Assembly: GCA_963693305.1 (NCBI GenBank)
Contig: OY855915.1
Span: 14,727,840 to 14,791,839, forward strand
Source: Meandrina meandrites
Lineage: Eukaryota > Cnidaria > Anthozoa > Scleractinia > Meandrinidae
Reading direction: 5' to 3'
Length of the DNA stretch: 64,000 nt
Shown: positions 35,349-46,429 of the stretch, in pieces
Layout: each line of letters begins with the position of its first letter
Position numbering within the stretch: the stretch's first letter is position 1
Program-made: the position numbers and the translations under genes
The notes under the pieces: model-generated
What the model was told of the DNA's origin: nothing
Seen by the model: only the letters and a program-made list of their open reading frames with translations
The model's database searches: none

Positions 35349-36072
35349 TGCCTTGGAACATAAACCAAAAGAATGGCCTATATTGTTATGGTTGTTCCTA
35401 TCCAATGCAAAAGAGACTACAGGTTATTGTAAAAAATTGGTTACCCTCTCCATAGCTGAAACTTCGAGAGCATGCCGTGTTTCTTAAAACTGTGTGGATA
35501 AATACATTGGTTTGTTCCAACACAGGGCAACCTTATTGCCATTAGGTAGCGACAACGCAGATCCAAAGAAAATACCTTGGTGGATGGAGGTTTACCTAGA
35601 AGCACTTGTAAGAATTTACCCCTTGCTTTACCTCGTGAGCTGCAACACTTACTTGCAAACGACTTTAACCTAGGCCTGGCTGACGTTCCTTCTATTACAG
35701 CAATAGCAAACCTTTTTACGAATCTCTGCATTACAAGAAAGAAATCCGCGGTTGTTGCGCTTGAACGAATGTCCTGTCATGTTCTTTACTGCCGCTGTCT
35801 ATTTTTTTCAGTTTCAAAGAACCGTTGACCCTCACCTGGTATATTTTTTCGACGAGACATGTTTTAACTGCGAGACAGATGAGAGACAGTATGGACGAAT
35901 TGACTCTGGTTTTGCGTGTCCAAGCTTCAGACTTAAAGGTAGAGCACAAAGTGGCAAGTATTCAGCACTAGCTGTTTGTGGATTCGAGGAAGGAGTCATT
36001 CAGGCCATCCCATTCGAAGGAAACCTAGCAGCAGCGATAATAAAAGACATTATTGAAAACCCAAAAACCTGA
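35349..36072 (+). pseudogene. Tc1/IS630-like DDE transposase, truncated
   Basis: A helix-turn-helix-like segment (IAETSRACRV near 35450) leads to a linker with WMEVYLEALVRIYPLLYL. A frame change near 35630 gives ELQHLLANDFNL, DVPSITAIANL and ITRKKS. Another shift in the T7 run near 35813 joins FQFQRTVDPHLVYFFDETCFN, where the Asp at 35851-35853 is the first catalytic residue. ERQYGRIDSGF and SALAVCGFEEGVIQAIP follow as in the IS630-Tc1-mariner fold. The frame stops at 36072 before the second Asp and last acidic residue, so the copy is dead. Confidence 0.65.
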
Positions 36073-36879
36073 ATTTGAATAAACATGTCTATTCAAATCT
36101 TTTTTGTGTTTTGTGGGCCTATGAAGGAAATGTGGTTTGCCCACACATGGCCCACCAAAATGATCAACTCTTCAGTCAGGGTGGACTGGTCTTCAGCACT
36201 TGGGAGAAATGTTGAAAATGGCACTTAATTCACATCATCTTTTGGAGAGGAATTAGAGATATGGTTCCAGACTGGCTTGGTAGGAATTACCGACACATGT
36301 TATCAGTGGATAGAGCGTACATCGTTTGAACGCAATTCTTCCTTTGGCGTTCGTTCATAGCCCACCACTCTTCTGCAGACAATTGAAATCTTTTGAATCG
36401 CTCTAAAAAGGGCTTATATGACCTCTGCCTCATGGTCATCTTTATCATTTCTTTTCAGCCATGCACTCTTATCAAGTCCATAGGTGATTTGAATGCATTG
36501 TGTGTCAAATGAAAGTCCTTGGCAAATAACATTATCTAGCCTTTACTTGGCATTAGATAATTTTTGCTCTGGCATGAAATTTTCATTCACTTGCTCTATA
36601 TCAGGTATGATATTTTGGAGATAAACAAGGGCCAGCATGTTCTTGATCAATAGTGCATTTTCTTTTGGACCAAAACCAACATGTACATAACAGATGGGCT
36701 CTTTACTTGTGGTTTTTTCCAGTGTTAAGGATGCACATCCTGTTGCTGATGCACCGACGACAATGTTGCACAACAATATCTGCAAAACCAAGGGAGGAGA
36801 TGAAGTCCATTGTCATCACCAAACAATTTTTTCCTTGAGATTCGTTTGTCTAGTATTCTAATGTTGAAGTCTCTGGAAT
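36073..36879. other. interval with one unexplained minus-strand frame
   Basis: An 82-codon minus frame (36791-36543) reads GASATGCASLTLEKTTSKEP and CYVHVGFGPKENALLIKNM, which looks protein-like. I cannot assign a family or splice boundaries. The rest shows nothing. Confidence 0.3.
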
Positions 36880-37650
36880 ATCATTCCAAATGTTCTACCT
36901 TTTTCTTCAGTGGGGTTAGTTAACAGTTTGGGGTAGGTTCTTCTTGCTTGTCTTCCATTTCATTGACAATGCTATAGTGAACTGTCAAAGGAATGTTTAT
37001 TTTCAACTTAAAATTTCGTCCAGTGAGAGAAAAGTGTGATTATCTTTGAGAAGTTGTTTAACTCGGAAGACCTGAGCTTGGGACATGGTTTTGTAAAGTA
37101 TCAGTTGGCTGTTAACTAGGATACAGTTGTTGTTCCAGATAGTTTTGTTTTGGATGTGTCAGTCGTCAAAAAATTTCCCAGTGTTATATTCTTGCCAATG
37201 TTTGAGTAGGGTGTGGTAAAATGGTTCTAGGTTATTTTGATGTAGATATTGGCATTCTGTCAGAAAGGAATATTCTCCAGACTGACTGGCTGGCTTTCCT
37301 ACACATATGAAATTGAATGTTAGTTTGTTAATTTCTTTCATGTAAATCTCCGGAATTTATAACACAGAGGTGTTGTAAACCAGATTGGAAAAACCTGAAG
37401 TCTTTACTATGTTTATTATACCATGCAGAGTAAGTTTCCTTCTTTCCCAGCCATGGGCCCTTTTTTTGTAATTTGCAGATTTTCTCTCTGAAGTTCAGGT
37501 TATTTGCTCGTGCTTGCTTGTAAGAAAAAAAAACACTGAGGGCTCGGATCAGTGCCTAGCCAAATTGCTTCTGTTTTGCTTGTATTGATTTTTAGACCAG
37601 AGGTGTGCGTAAATTCACATATCAGTTTTAGAGGATTGGTCATCAAGACT
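36880..37650 (-). pseudogene. L1/Tx1-like LINE reverse transcriptase fragment
   Basis: On the minus strand, FTHTSGLKINTSKTEAIWLG (about 37615-37555) is the thumb-side motif that follows the YADD box in L1/Tx1-type reverse transcriptases. Downstream, NLEPFYHTLLKHWQEYN and, after a stop, IWNNNCILVN match the C-terminal region of the same clade. Several stops and shifts intervene. The YADD box is not found. Confidence 0.6.
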
Positions 37651-37982
37651 TGATCGCTTGATTGCTTGATTGCATGGCTTTTATTTCTTTTTTGCCGATG
37701 TCAATGGCTTTGAAAAATAAAAAATGCTCAGTGTGGTGAGTGGTTAAAGAGCTTGGCTTGTTTCTGAAGGCCCCTATATGTTGTGTTATTATAAGGCAGT
37801 ATAAAGTTTAATAAAGCCATAAGACTGTGGCGTAGCAAATTTTAAGAAAAGGCTATCTATACTTTGCTCCTCTTATTTACCTTTTTGAGCATTACATTTT
37901 TAGCACATGGGCTGCTGCCCATGTCATATTGAATTTTGGGCAGACTCTTGAAGCCTTATGTTGGGTTATAATTCTGTGAGAT

Positions 37983-38345
37983 AGAGAGAGATAATATTTA
38001 TTTTTACATGGTCAAATCATCAGCTAAAAATTATACAACAATAATCTTTACATATTGATACTAAAATTCTAAAAAAAAGCTGCTTTCCACAAATGTCGTG
38101 CCTTAAAGTACTTGTTTAAGTAAACCTTTAAATTGCCCAAGGGACTCTGCTTGTCTTACGTTGGAAGGAAGACTGTTCCATAAGATTGCGCCGCTATAGG
38201 TAAAGCTATTTTTGTAATAGTTAGTGCACGGTAATGGAACATTGAGTTTGTTCTCAGAGTCCCTTAGGTCGTACACGGTTTCTCGTTTTTCAAATTTAGA
38301 AGATAAATAGTCTGGAGCCAACCCATGCAGAGACTTGTAAACCAT
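37983..38345 (-). mobile_element. CR1/L2-like LINE 3' end
   Basis: The open frame 38345-38103 starts MVYKSLHGLAPDYLSSKF and contains YSGAILWNSLPSNVRQ, the conserved tail of CR1/L2-like reverse transcriptases, ending LLKQVL-stop. A UTR of about 115 nt follows, ending in AATAAATATTATC and a CTCTCTCTATCTC tail. The fragment is 5' truncated but its terminal frame is intact, which suggests moderate age. Confidence 0.8.
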
Positions 38346-39169
38346 AGTGGCTCTTTGTCCATTGCATGATGCTGTTTGAAAGACTTCTCACTCATAAATT
38401 ATGGGCCCTCCTATAACAATTTGCACAAATCATTTCTTTTCATGCCTGCAACTTCCGTTAAGACACAAGCAATGGATGTCATGGACAAGTGAGGTGCTTA
38501 AAGCCTGGTTTTAAGTTGCAGGCAAAGTTCAATAACCTGAAACAATTGGAGACAAGTAATTGTGTTGTAATTTAAGGAGTAAATTAAAAGCAAGTATTTG
38601 CATCAATTGATGAGTGAGGTGCTCAAATTACCTTTCACAGCATGCGACCTGCTTTTAAACCCACCTTCCTACCACAGCCAAGTACCCTGATCAACTGGCG
38701 GCCTTTCTGAATTTTTAATAAGATTCAAAATTTGGCTAAGAAATACCAAAACATTGAGAACCACCTACATGAAGCATTTTAAAAAGAGTTAGAAGGCCAA
38801 TAATAATGATTTTTGACCACCCCGTCAATCACTGGTGGCCATCTTGGATTTTAACAAAGCAGCTGTTTTGGTTGCAGAAATGCCATTCTTCTTGGCTAAA
38901 TAACATCTATACTTATGATTACTTATAATGAGGTACACAAAAAAAGAAAGTTCATATTTTAATTTTCAGTCTTATTCTGTGTGGTAAATAGAAAAGCAAG
39001 GTGCTGGACAAATTTGTGGCTTGTGTGCACAATCACCACATTGGTATTGGCTTTATTTTCTTTTTTTGTTGCCGGTGCACACAGCACCTCTCTTATGTGG
39101 ATTCTGCTTCCCCTGTGTTGGGGAGAGTAGCTGCAGGGGCAAAGCCTTGGCACCAGATTCAGCAAGTAA
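38346..39169. other. non-coding interval, nothing recognised
   Basis: No motif, TIR pair or splice-bounded exon recognised. Confidence 0.35.
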
Positions 39170-39543
39170 AAAATTGATTCGCTTAGAATGAGACAAATGA
39201 ACACTGAATTTGGGAAACAATCTTTAACTTTTAGAGGGCCAGTAGTCTGGAATGGACGATGTAAGTTTTATTAAAGGAACATGTACTAACAAAAATAAAA
39301 ACTTAGAAGATTTTGTGTATTTTTAAACTCTATATTACATTTTTAATTTTATTATGCATGTGTATTTGTATTCTAGGTAAGTTCTAAATAATCATGTCAT
39401 GAAATTTTAAAGAATATAAAGAACTGTATAAGTTATTTTCTATTTTTTATTTGTAATTAAGTTTTAAAGGTCCACATCAGCCCTAGGCTGCCATCTTTAT
39501 AGACCTTTGTTTTTCAAATAAAGTATGTATGTATGTATGTATG
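39170..39543 (+). mobile_element. LINE 3' end with GTAT tail
   Basis: On the plus strand, RQMNTEFGKQSLTFRGPVVWN is a C-terminal LINE motif (GPxxWN). A UTR with AAATAAAGTATGTATGTATG follows, the microsatellite tail typical of CR1/RTE-like LINEs, at about 39511-39543. Confidence 0.6.
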
Positions 39544-40124
39544 ATGCAATCAAGCTTGAATCTCAACAGTGTGTATACAGTTGGACTGACAGGTACCCAC
39601 ACAGAGATGCAAATGAGACAAAGTCATCTGACCAAAGGGAGATTAATCTCAATTTCCATTCAAACATATCAAAATGTAGGTCTATAGAATCCCTTTTGAA
39701 GATGTTGGACAGAAAGACGACTTGTGCTGTGATGCTCAAAACACATTCTGCAAGTATTGAAGGCGTGGTAAAGTGCACTCGTGAAAGAGAAAAAATAAAA
39801 CAACACCAAGCAACAGAACATTCTTGAAGCAGAGCTATGACAGCTCTATCACTTCTCATAAGGAGCATTTCACATAACTGTGGGAATATTCCTATTTCCG
39901 TCAGGACTTGAAACAATAGTTTGTCTTCAGAGGTCATCCCAGCCATAAATGCTGCAAGAACATAAAAAAAAGTATATAAATACATAAAAGCATAATAATA
40001 AGAGGGATTGTGTTGTGTGTTGGCAATAGACAATAGATACTCTTTCAAGCCAGTAACTCTTTTTATTATATGACTAGCTCCGTGAGCAGTCAAGATAAAG
40101 TGAATCTCGTGCTCTGATTGCCTA

Positions 40125-40162
40125 CCCGAGCGGTCAAGATGGAGCCATCTTGACCGCTCGGG
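40125..40162. other. perfect 18-bp stem, 2-nt loop palindrome
   Basis: CCCGAGCGGTCAAGATGG, then AG, then the exact inverse. Part of the left arm recurs imperfectly at 40084-40098 ('gagcagtcaagat'). Confidence 0.85.
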
Positions 40163-40500
40163 ATCACCCGCTGTGTTCCTGCAAGCGAAACAACTTTTTA
40201 AACCGTCGCTAGTTGATCACGAAAAAGCCTTTCATCATAAATTTTTGCTATGAAACTATTTCCCGAAATAGCACAAAGATTTCCTGTCTATTTCTAGCAA
40301 AAGGAAGTCCGACAACAAGGAAATAGGTCTCGAGGGGGAATGAGAGCAAACAAATTAAATTACAAATGTTAAATAATGAGTTTCGTGAATTTTATTCGCC
40401 GCAAAAACCGGCTAATACAAAAATTAAAACGCAAAGCGACTTGAAGACATGGTATTAGTTTTGTTTGGCGGAAAAGGGAGAGACTGAAGTCAGTGACATA

Positions 40501-40948
40501 CCGTAATGATTCGATTTAGCGCCCGGGGCGCTTATTTACTTTTGGCACCTCAAGGGAGGGTGCTTATTCGAGACAGGGCGCTTATTTGTGACAGGGCGCT
40601 TATTTAATTTTTTGAAAATCGACCAAATGTTTAAAACTTTTATGAATATTAAAATAACTAACAATGACAGAACCTGTAACAGTAACCAATTGTTAAAGAT
40701 TCAGTTACTTTTAAAAGAATCGTTCATTTTAGCAGTGGATATATACATGTTCGGTACGGTGAATGTTCAAGAGTTTATCCACGGTACATAACAATAACAA
40801 AAACTGTAAGAATGTGGGCGCTTTTTTATTAGAATGAGGCCGCTTATTGGAATACGGGCGCTTATTTACAAAAACAGATTCTATGGGGGGCACTTATTCG
40901 GAAGGGGGCGCTTATTGGAAGGAGGGCGCTAAATCGAATCATTACGGT
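40501..40948. mobile_element. 448-bp TA-flanked MITE with direct GGGCGCTTATT repeats
   Basis: Ends CCGTAATGATTCGATTTAGC and the exact inverse, with at least 24 bp of TIR (ending GCCC) and TA on each side (40499-40500 and 40949-40950). Inside, GGGCGCTTATT-type motifs recur about nine times and are in the same direction in both halves, unlike the TIRs. Non-coding. TA duplication points to Tc1/mariner-type mobilisation (inference). Confidence 0.88.
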
Positions 40949-40950
40949 AC

Positions 40951-43210
40951 CTGAAGAATAAAGTACTTTGCAAACTTCTCGTTTGTGCAACATCTTCAAA
41001 AATGGAAGAAAGCGGACGGCACGGCGAACCTAACATCTTTTCACCGAAGCCTCTAACGTTCACGTCGAGTAAGGGTGGGTCGAGCACGTAGAATGATGTA
41101 GAAAAGTTCAAGCTTTCCCAGTGAAGTGGTAAGTCCAAAACACTTTCAACAGTCACAATTTCAATATTCAGCTCGTATGGCACGGCAGGTTTGCACCACT
41201 AAAGCGCCAGAAGCGAGCAAATACTCTGCAAAACGTCCAATAATCAAAAGCTGGTGGCCGGATGGAATGGACAGTCTTCTTTTAAGGCTTCAAACTCAAT
41301 GTTGATTCGCAAATTTAAGCCATTTCAATATCCGTTTTAGGGCTAAAGTGAGGTGAATTTCGCTGTTGTTACATCGTTTTACTTCGTCTCGACTCAATCA
41401 AGAATTTGACAGTCGTTAAACTTTTAAACCAACGAAATGATTTAGCGTGCGCCATTGATTGTGCATGCAACTGGCTTCCATAAGCACGCAAAAAAAGAAC
41501 TCAGCCAATATCCCATCTTGACCTCACGCTTGGTCAATAACCCATATCTCTAGCATCATAAACAAACTTGGTAATTGGCTTTGTTAGTGTGAGGTGTGGT
41601 ACAGCGTATCAGTCAATACTTTAGTACCTTTACTCCCTTCTCTTTGTTATGGATCCTTTTGGGGGTTTTCCACAATCTCAAACAATGTATCTTTAGTGCT
41701 GCCTTATTTTCTTGAAATATAGCCCTTATCTATTACAACATGCAATTTAAGCATTAGAAAAGTCTTTGTAAGCGGTTATTAGTCTGTAGTGAAGTGCAAT
41801 GTATTAGTCAATACTTTGGTATCTTAATGAGTTTCTCTTTGTCATGGAGCCTTTTGCATTCTTTCCACATCCTAGAATTTTTGTTGCTCTTCACTTAACT
41901 CTTGCAATTTTTTGTTCAGTTCATTACACTCCAAAACAACTTGAAATAAAATGATTGCAGCGCACGGCTGGCCCATGCTGGCATGTGCCCAAAAATGGAG
42001 GTTCATTGCCAATTATTTTTTAACACTTGCTTCTGCTGCTGAAATCAGTCTGGACCTAGGGATATGCAACTCCATACCACAATAAAGCATTATTTACAGA
42101 ATTTAAATTTGGGATAGGCATTAACACAATGCAGGGCCGCAAAGCCAAAAATGTAACCTTGTCATCATTTACACGGCATGCTACAATCAACTCACTGGAG
42201 GTTAGTCATGCACCATGAATACATTGGCTCTATCTGGCTTAGAAAAACTGACCCATTCCACTTTCAGTATGCCAAGTGCAAGGACAAGTACGTACCAAAA
42301 GAAGCTCACCTCCCTGGGTCTTGTTATTGTGGTTTTCAAACTAGTGAAAACCAAGCCAAATGTGTTTACTGTTCCTCAAGCCTCTATAAGGCTGTTTGCA
42401 GATCTGCTCAGAAACATAGACAATGACAGTTGAAGTGTGTTGACGTGACGGGGAACGTTTTAGCTTCCTGTTAACGACGGCCTTGAAGCACTTCACTTCC
42501 AATGTGTGTTGTTAAATTCTTGTCGAGTGCATTTGTGATGTAAGAAGGAACAGTATCATGAAGTTTTACAAGGAGTTCTGCCATATTGAGCAAGCGAACA
42601 ACTTTTTGCGAAAAGTCGCTGAATCAAGTTATTACTCCGAGCAAACGAGTGTGTTGATTTCATGCCAGTGCCAGCCTGGCGTGACCTGAAACCCTCACCA
42701 CCAACAACTTGCTGTTCATTATCACCACCTAACATACCTACTTTTTGTTTTTCAATTTTGCTAGCAAACCTAGTCTTCTTATGTTGACAGAAAGCCAACA
42801 CCTTGAAATTTATTGAATTGCCTGCTAAGTGTGCATAGCTCATGCCTGGTCTCTGCAAAATTGACTCAAATTTGACTGCTTTGAGACTAAAATCCAATAT
42901 GGTGAAAGCTATAACCCTTTGCAGTCATTTTTGGCTCCTTTAAAAACAAGCACACCCAGGCGTGTCACACACAAACAACGGGTGGTTTGGCTAGCTATTG
43001 GGCTAGTTAGGGAAAGAAAGATTTTTCCAAAAAATGGCGTATATGACAACTACATCAAATGAGTATTTGAAGCTCAAATAATTTATTGCTGCGCTTGATG
43101 AAAAGAGTGGTCTTAAATGAAGCAAAGACTTCTAAATCAGAATGAAGTTAACTGCTTAAAAACAATTTCACAAAACCAATAAGCAAAATTAAACAGTCAT
43201 TGTGTAAGCA
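40951..43210. other. 2.3-kb interval, no gene recognised
   Basis: A plus frame at 42178-42426 (with KCKDKYVPKEAHLPGSCYCG) and a minus frame at 42897-42556 (with MLGGDNEQQVVGGEGFRSRQ) look mildly protein-like, but neither has splice boundaries or a known motif. Confidence 0.3.
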
Positions 43211-45473
43211 TGAATGCCACATATGAACGTAGTTAATGTCCAAGCTTGCCAGGAATCTCCCTGTTTAGCTATAAGTGCACGTAGTTGGAGTATCTGACCT
43301 GTGCACAAAAAGACCTGGGTTTCTTTTCCATCGGGAGCTTAGATTGTTCTTAATGTCCCATGCTTGCAACATACCAGAACTGAATTTAGATCTTTCTCAT
43401 TTCAAGTGAACAAATTGATTTCTACAGTCTAAAGTATTTAATAACAAGATCTTCGTATTGAATCAATTAACTTGGCATAATTTATTATTGTGGGAATTAT
43501 TTACTTGTTAATACACTCATCCTGGTGCAGTAAAAAAGACTTACTGTTATTAAGGGGTCCTGTTGAGACCCTCAAGTAAAGTGTATGTGTTATTCTGGTT
43601 TGTCTTTTTTAGAGGCAGATGAAAACCATTCTAGTATATGGGAAAAAATGAAAGACAGATATTTTTTGAATCTTTTGAATGTAGCCCTTAACCAAATACC
43701 CACAGCAAATAAGCGATTTGAAAGCATGGAAGAAAAATAGTGTGATGCATGGTTGAAAGGATGTAACTTCAAGGTTGCACAAACTGTAAAGGAATACAAA
43801 CTTGACACTCCTGATCTTGAAAGGGAATTTCCATTCCAGGGAAAAAGTGAGTTTTTACTTCTTCCCTTGTCTCTGGAAAACAATGCTACTGTGACAGGCA
43901 CTGCCTCTATATTGGAGCAGTTTGGTGCAGAGTTTGGAATTCCTTGTGCACATGCTGATAGGTTCTTTGCATTTGACAGAGAAAAAAAGTTAAAAAATCA
44001 AGCATTTCTGGCCATTTGTTTTCTAACATGCCATCACCAATTGAAATGGCACAAGCAACGGAACTGGAAGAAATGTGTGAAGTGCTGAGAACAAACAGTG
44101 ATGAAGACAGTTATATTGACAATATTGTCAATTGTGGCTTTGATGATTTTGACGAGATATATTCACAGCCTGTTAATGACACAATTATAATAAAATATAA
44201 CATATTATAATCCATCAAATATTTTTCGCGCACACGATTGGTCTGAACACGTCACGTGATGCAGCCAAAACCACTAAGTGATATTCCCCAGTTTTAGAAC
44301 TTTGCGATTTACGTTTGCACATTTAGTTTTTATCCCAAGCAAATTATTAAAATAAATAAAACTAAACACTTTGAACAGACTAATAATATTTTGAGCGCTT
44401 ACAGAATTTCTTTGACGTTTAAAAGCTTTGAGAAAAGGTCTTCCAAAATGCGGCCTTGTAAAAAAATATTTATTTATACATAAACAATAGCACAGAAGTT
44501 CAAACAACCACAATGACTCTTGGACAAAGTTGGGTAAAAGGGCATGATACAATGAAACAGTAAAACAACCACAAAAAGGTCTAGTGTAAAAAGAAAGAAC
44601 AAATAATAATTTTGTCTGGACAGAATCACACTGTTGAGCGTTGGGTTCAGTTTTTTTATAAGAATCATTCAGATTCAATTCAACCATTTAACAGTCTCAG
44701 TCATCCCGTTTGTTGTCACGGTTTATTGATCATGAGAGGCAAAATGACATGTTGCTTGGTGGGAATGACAATGTTCTGTCTGGTAAAAAGCATATTGTCA
44801 AAGATTTTGTTGATGATTATATGCACGACACCAGAAAATAAAGGTTTCCTTGGAGATAAAAGAGACTGCTCTTGCTTTCAGTCCACGTTTTCACAATGCG
44901 CTTTTTTCCTGGTGGAACATTGTTATTCCAACCTAGCAACATAATCAGTCAAAGGTGACATCAAGTTCGACTGTTAAACACTCAGCCTGACTCAATTTTC
45001 TGTAAGGAAATCAAGTTTGTTGTTCTTGTTGAAGCATAGCACAATGTCATTTGGGTCCATATGGTGCTACTCTCTGCAGTGGTTTCTGACTGTTGATTCC
45101 TTATGTTTTTCCATGTTATTCACTGATGCAACAAGTGTGAAACAAAAAAAAAACACCTGGTTGATTCTCAAGTGATGACTTCTCTTTCTTCCCTCCCTTT
45201 GATTTTGTCCTTGATCTTATGGCTTGTGTACACCAGGCTAATGTCTGCATCACCAAGTTGTCTGTGTATTATGTTTGCTGATTTGTGGTCTTTGCATCTT
45301 CTGTCATGTGAATCCCCAGAATCTATTAATCACTCAATAAATTACTAAATTCAAATCATACCAAAGCATTATTTTATGAAATTGCCATTGATTATTAAAT
45401 CCTTGCGATACTACAAAATAATATATAAATGTCTTGTTAACTTTATTGTTTGGTTTTAAAGTGACATGGGGAA
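43211..45473. repeat. segmental duplication, copy 2 (lacks both TEs)
   Basis: Paralogue of 24341-28827. It has a single TA where the Tc1-type element sits in copy 1 and a single TAGAG where the 675-bp element sits. Its right end is cut by the Penelope-like array: after 'gtgacatggggaa' copy 1 continues 'taaatctg' while this copy runs into element sequence. Confidence 0.9.
43613..44210 (+). pseudogene. duplicated exon 5, copy 2
   Basis: Uninterrupted acceptor (TTTGTCTTTTTTAG) followed by ADENHSSIWEKMKDRYFLNL, open through NQIPTANKRFESMEEK to an in-frame TAG shared with copy 1. The frame then continues CDAWLKGCNFKVAQTVKEY to FDREKK. Relative to copy 1 it lacks a short segment after the A-run, and it ends KYNIL-stop. 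With no upstream exons it is an orphan gene fragment. Confidence 0.55.
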
Positions 45474-45629
45474 ATGGAAGGAGTTCTCCTGAAGTATAAG
45501 TCTAAGCATGTTGCGGAGGTAATTTGTAGGAATGGGAGTGTGTTTCTTATAGAAGTCTTCGTATGCTATGCATACAGTGTTTATCCCTTCCTCTTGGGGG
45601 ATATTGGTGTACAGGCTGGTAACATCCAT
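45474..45629 (-). pseudogene. Penelope-like RT, C-terminal part, cut at array edge
   Basis: Begins MDVTSLYTNIPQEEGI as in the intact copies but ends after about 52 residues (QENSFHF), where the sequence changes to the duplicated host flank. The RT B, C (YIDD) and D motifs are therefore missing. It belongs to the leftmost, most diverged monomer. Confidence 0.85.
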
Positions 45630-45634
45630 TGAAA

Positions 45635-46381
45635 CTAGAATCGTATTTTGTTGGACTTTGTCCTTTCTATAAAGTTAATGAAATCTGTGGTATCTTTGAG
45701 GTACGATTTTTGCGCTTTGGCAATAGGCTGGAGGACGTGGTCTATAAATGATGATATACGTTCTGTCGGACCTTCACAGCCCGAAATTATTGGTCTTCCA
45801 GTTAGAGTCGGTTTGTGAATCTTTGTTAGTGTGTAATACACTGGTATGCGCGGTGGGTTAGGTGTTTGAGAAAGCCATTCTTTGGTCTTTGCGTCTATGT
45901 GATTTCCTAAATGGAGTTCATTAATTAAATCTTTGACCTTTTGTGAGGTCTCCTTCACCATTGGTGTTTCTAGGGGCATGTAGTTCTTTCTATCATCAAG
46001 TTGAGTTTGGCCCTCTGTTATCTTATCTTGTTTGTTCATAATGACGGTTGTGGATCCTTTGTCTGCCTTTTTGATAACTATTTCTGTGTTAGATTTCAAA
46101 TCTTTCAGTGCTATACGTTCTTGGTAAGGCAGGTTATTTCGTGGCTTAGTAATCTCGATCTCAGCGAGTTGTACTTTAATTTCTTCTAAATATGTTTCAA
46201 GTGCAACTGATGGTTGAACTGGAGGTTCCCAGTTCGATTTAACGTGGAAGGGGTGCTGTTCACTATCTTTGTTGTTAAAAATGTATCGGAGACGCATTCG
46301 TCTGGCGAAATGTTTGAAGTCTCGAAGCAGTTGTTGCCTGACGCGATTCTTATCTGGAATCGGTGTTTGGATAAATTTCAT
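45635..46381 (-). pseudogene. Penelope-like RT, N-terminal part, leftmost monomer
   Basis: A 248-codon frame. After FARRMRLRYIF come KKADKGSTTVIMNK (residues about 104-117), then YTLTKIHKPTLTGRPIIS (183-200), the fingers-side motifs preceding the catalytic A motif in Penelope-type reverse transcriptases. The frame ends ERTKSNKIRF-stop. A one-base deletion after ERTK moves the natural continuation (LVSMDVTSLYTNIP) into the other frame. Upstream, THETNLLSRGL is still in frame before the first ATG, so the true N-terminus continues into the preceding coding segment, broken by another shift at about 46385-46430. Confidence 0.8.
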
Positions 46382-46429
46382 CAGACCCCTTGATAGTAAA
46401 TTTGTCTCGTGAGTTTAAATTTTGCAATT

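Noticed and set aside
45650..45690. Programmed -1 frameshifting to join the two RT halves
   Set aside because: No canonical X XXY YYZ slippery heptamer in the overlap window, and other breaks in the same units point to decay. Left as a check, not a claim.
46375..46400. CTGATGA on the minus strand at the RT N-terminal ATG as a hammerhead core
   Set aside because: No GAAA after a closing stem and no complementary stem I. The real hammerhead is the CTGAAGA site near 47270.
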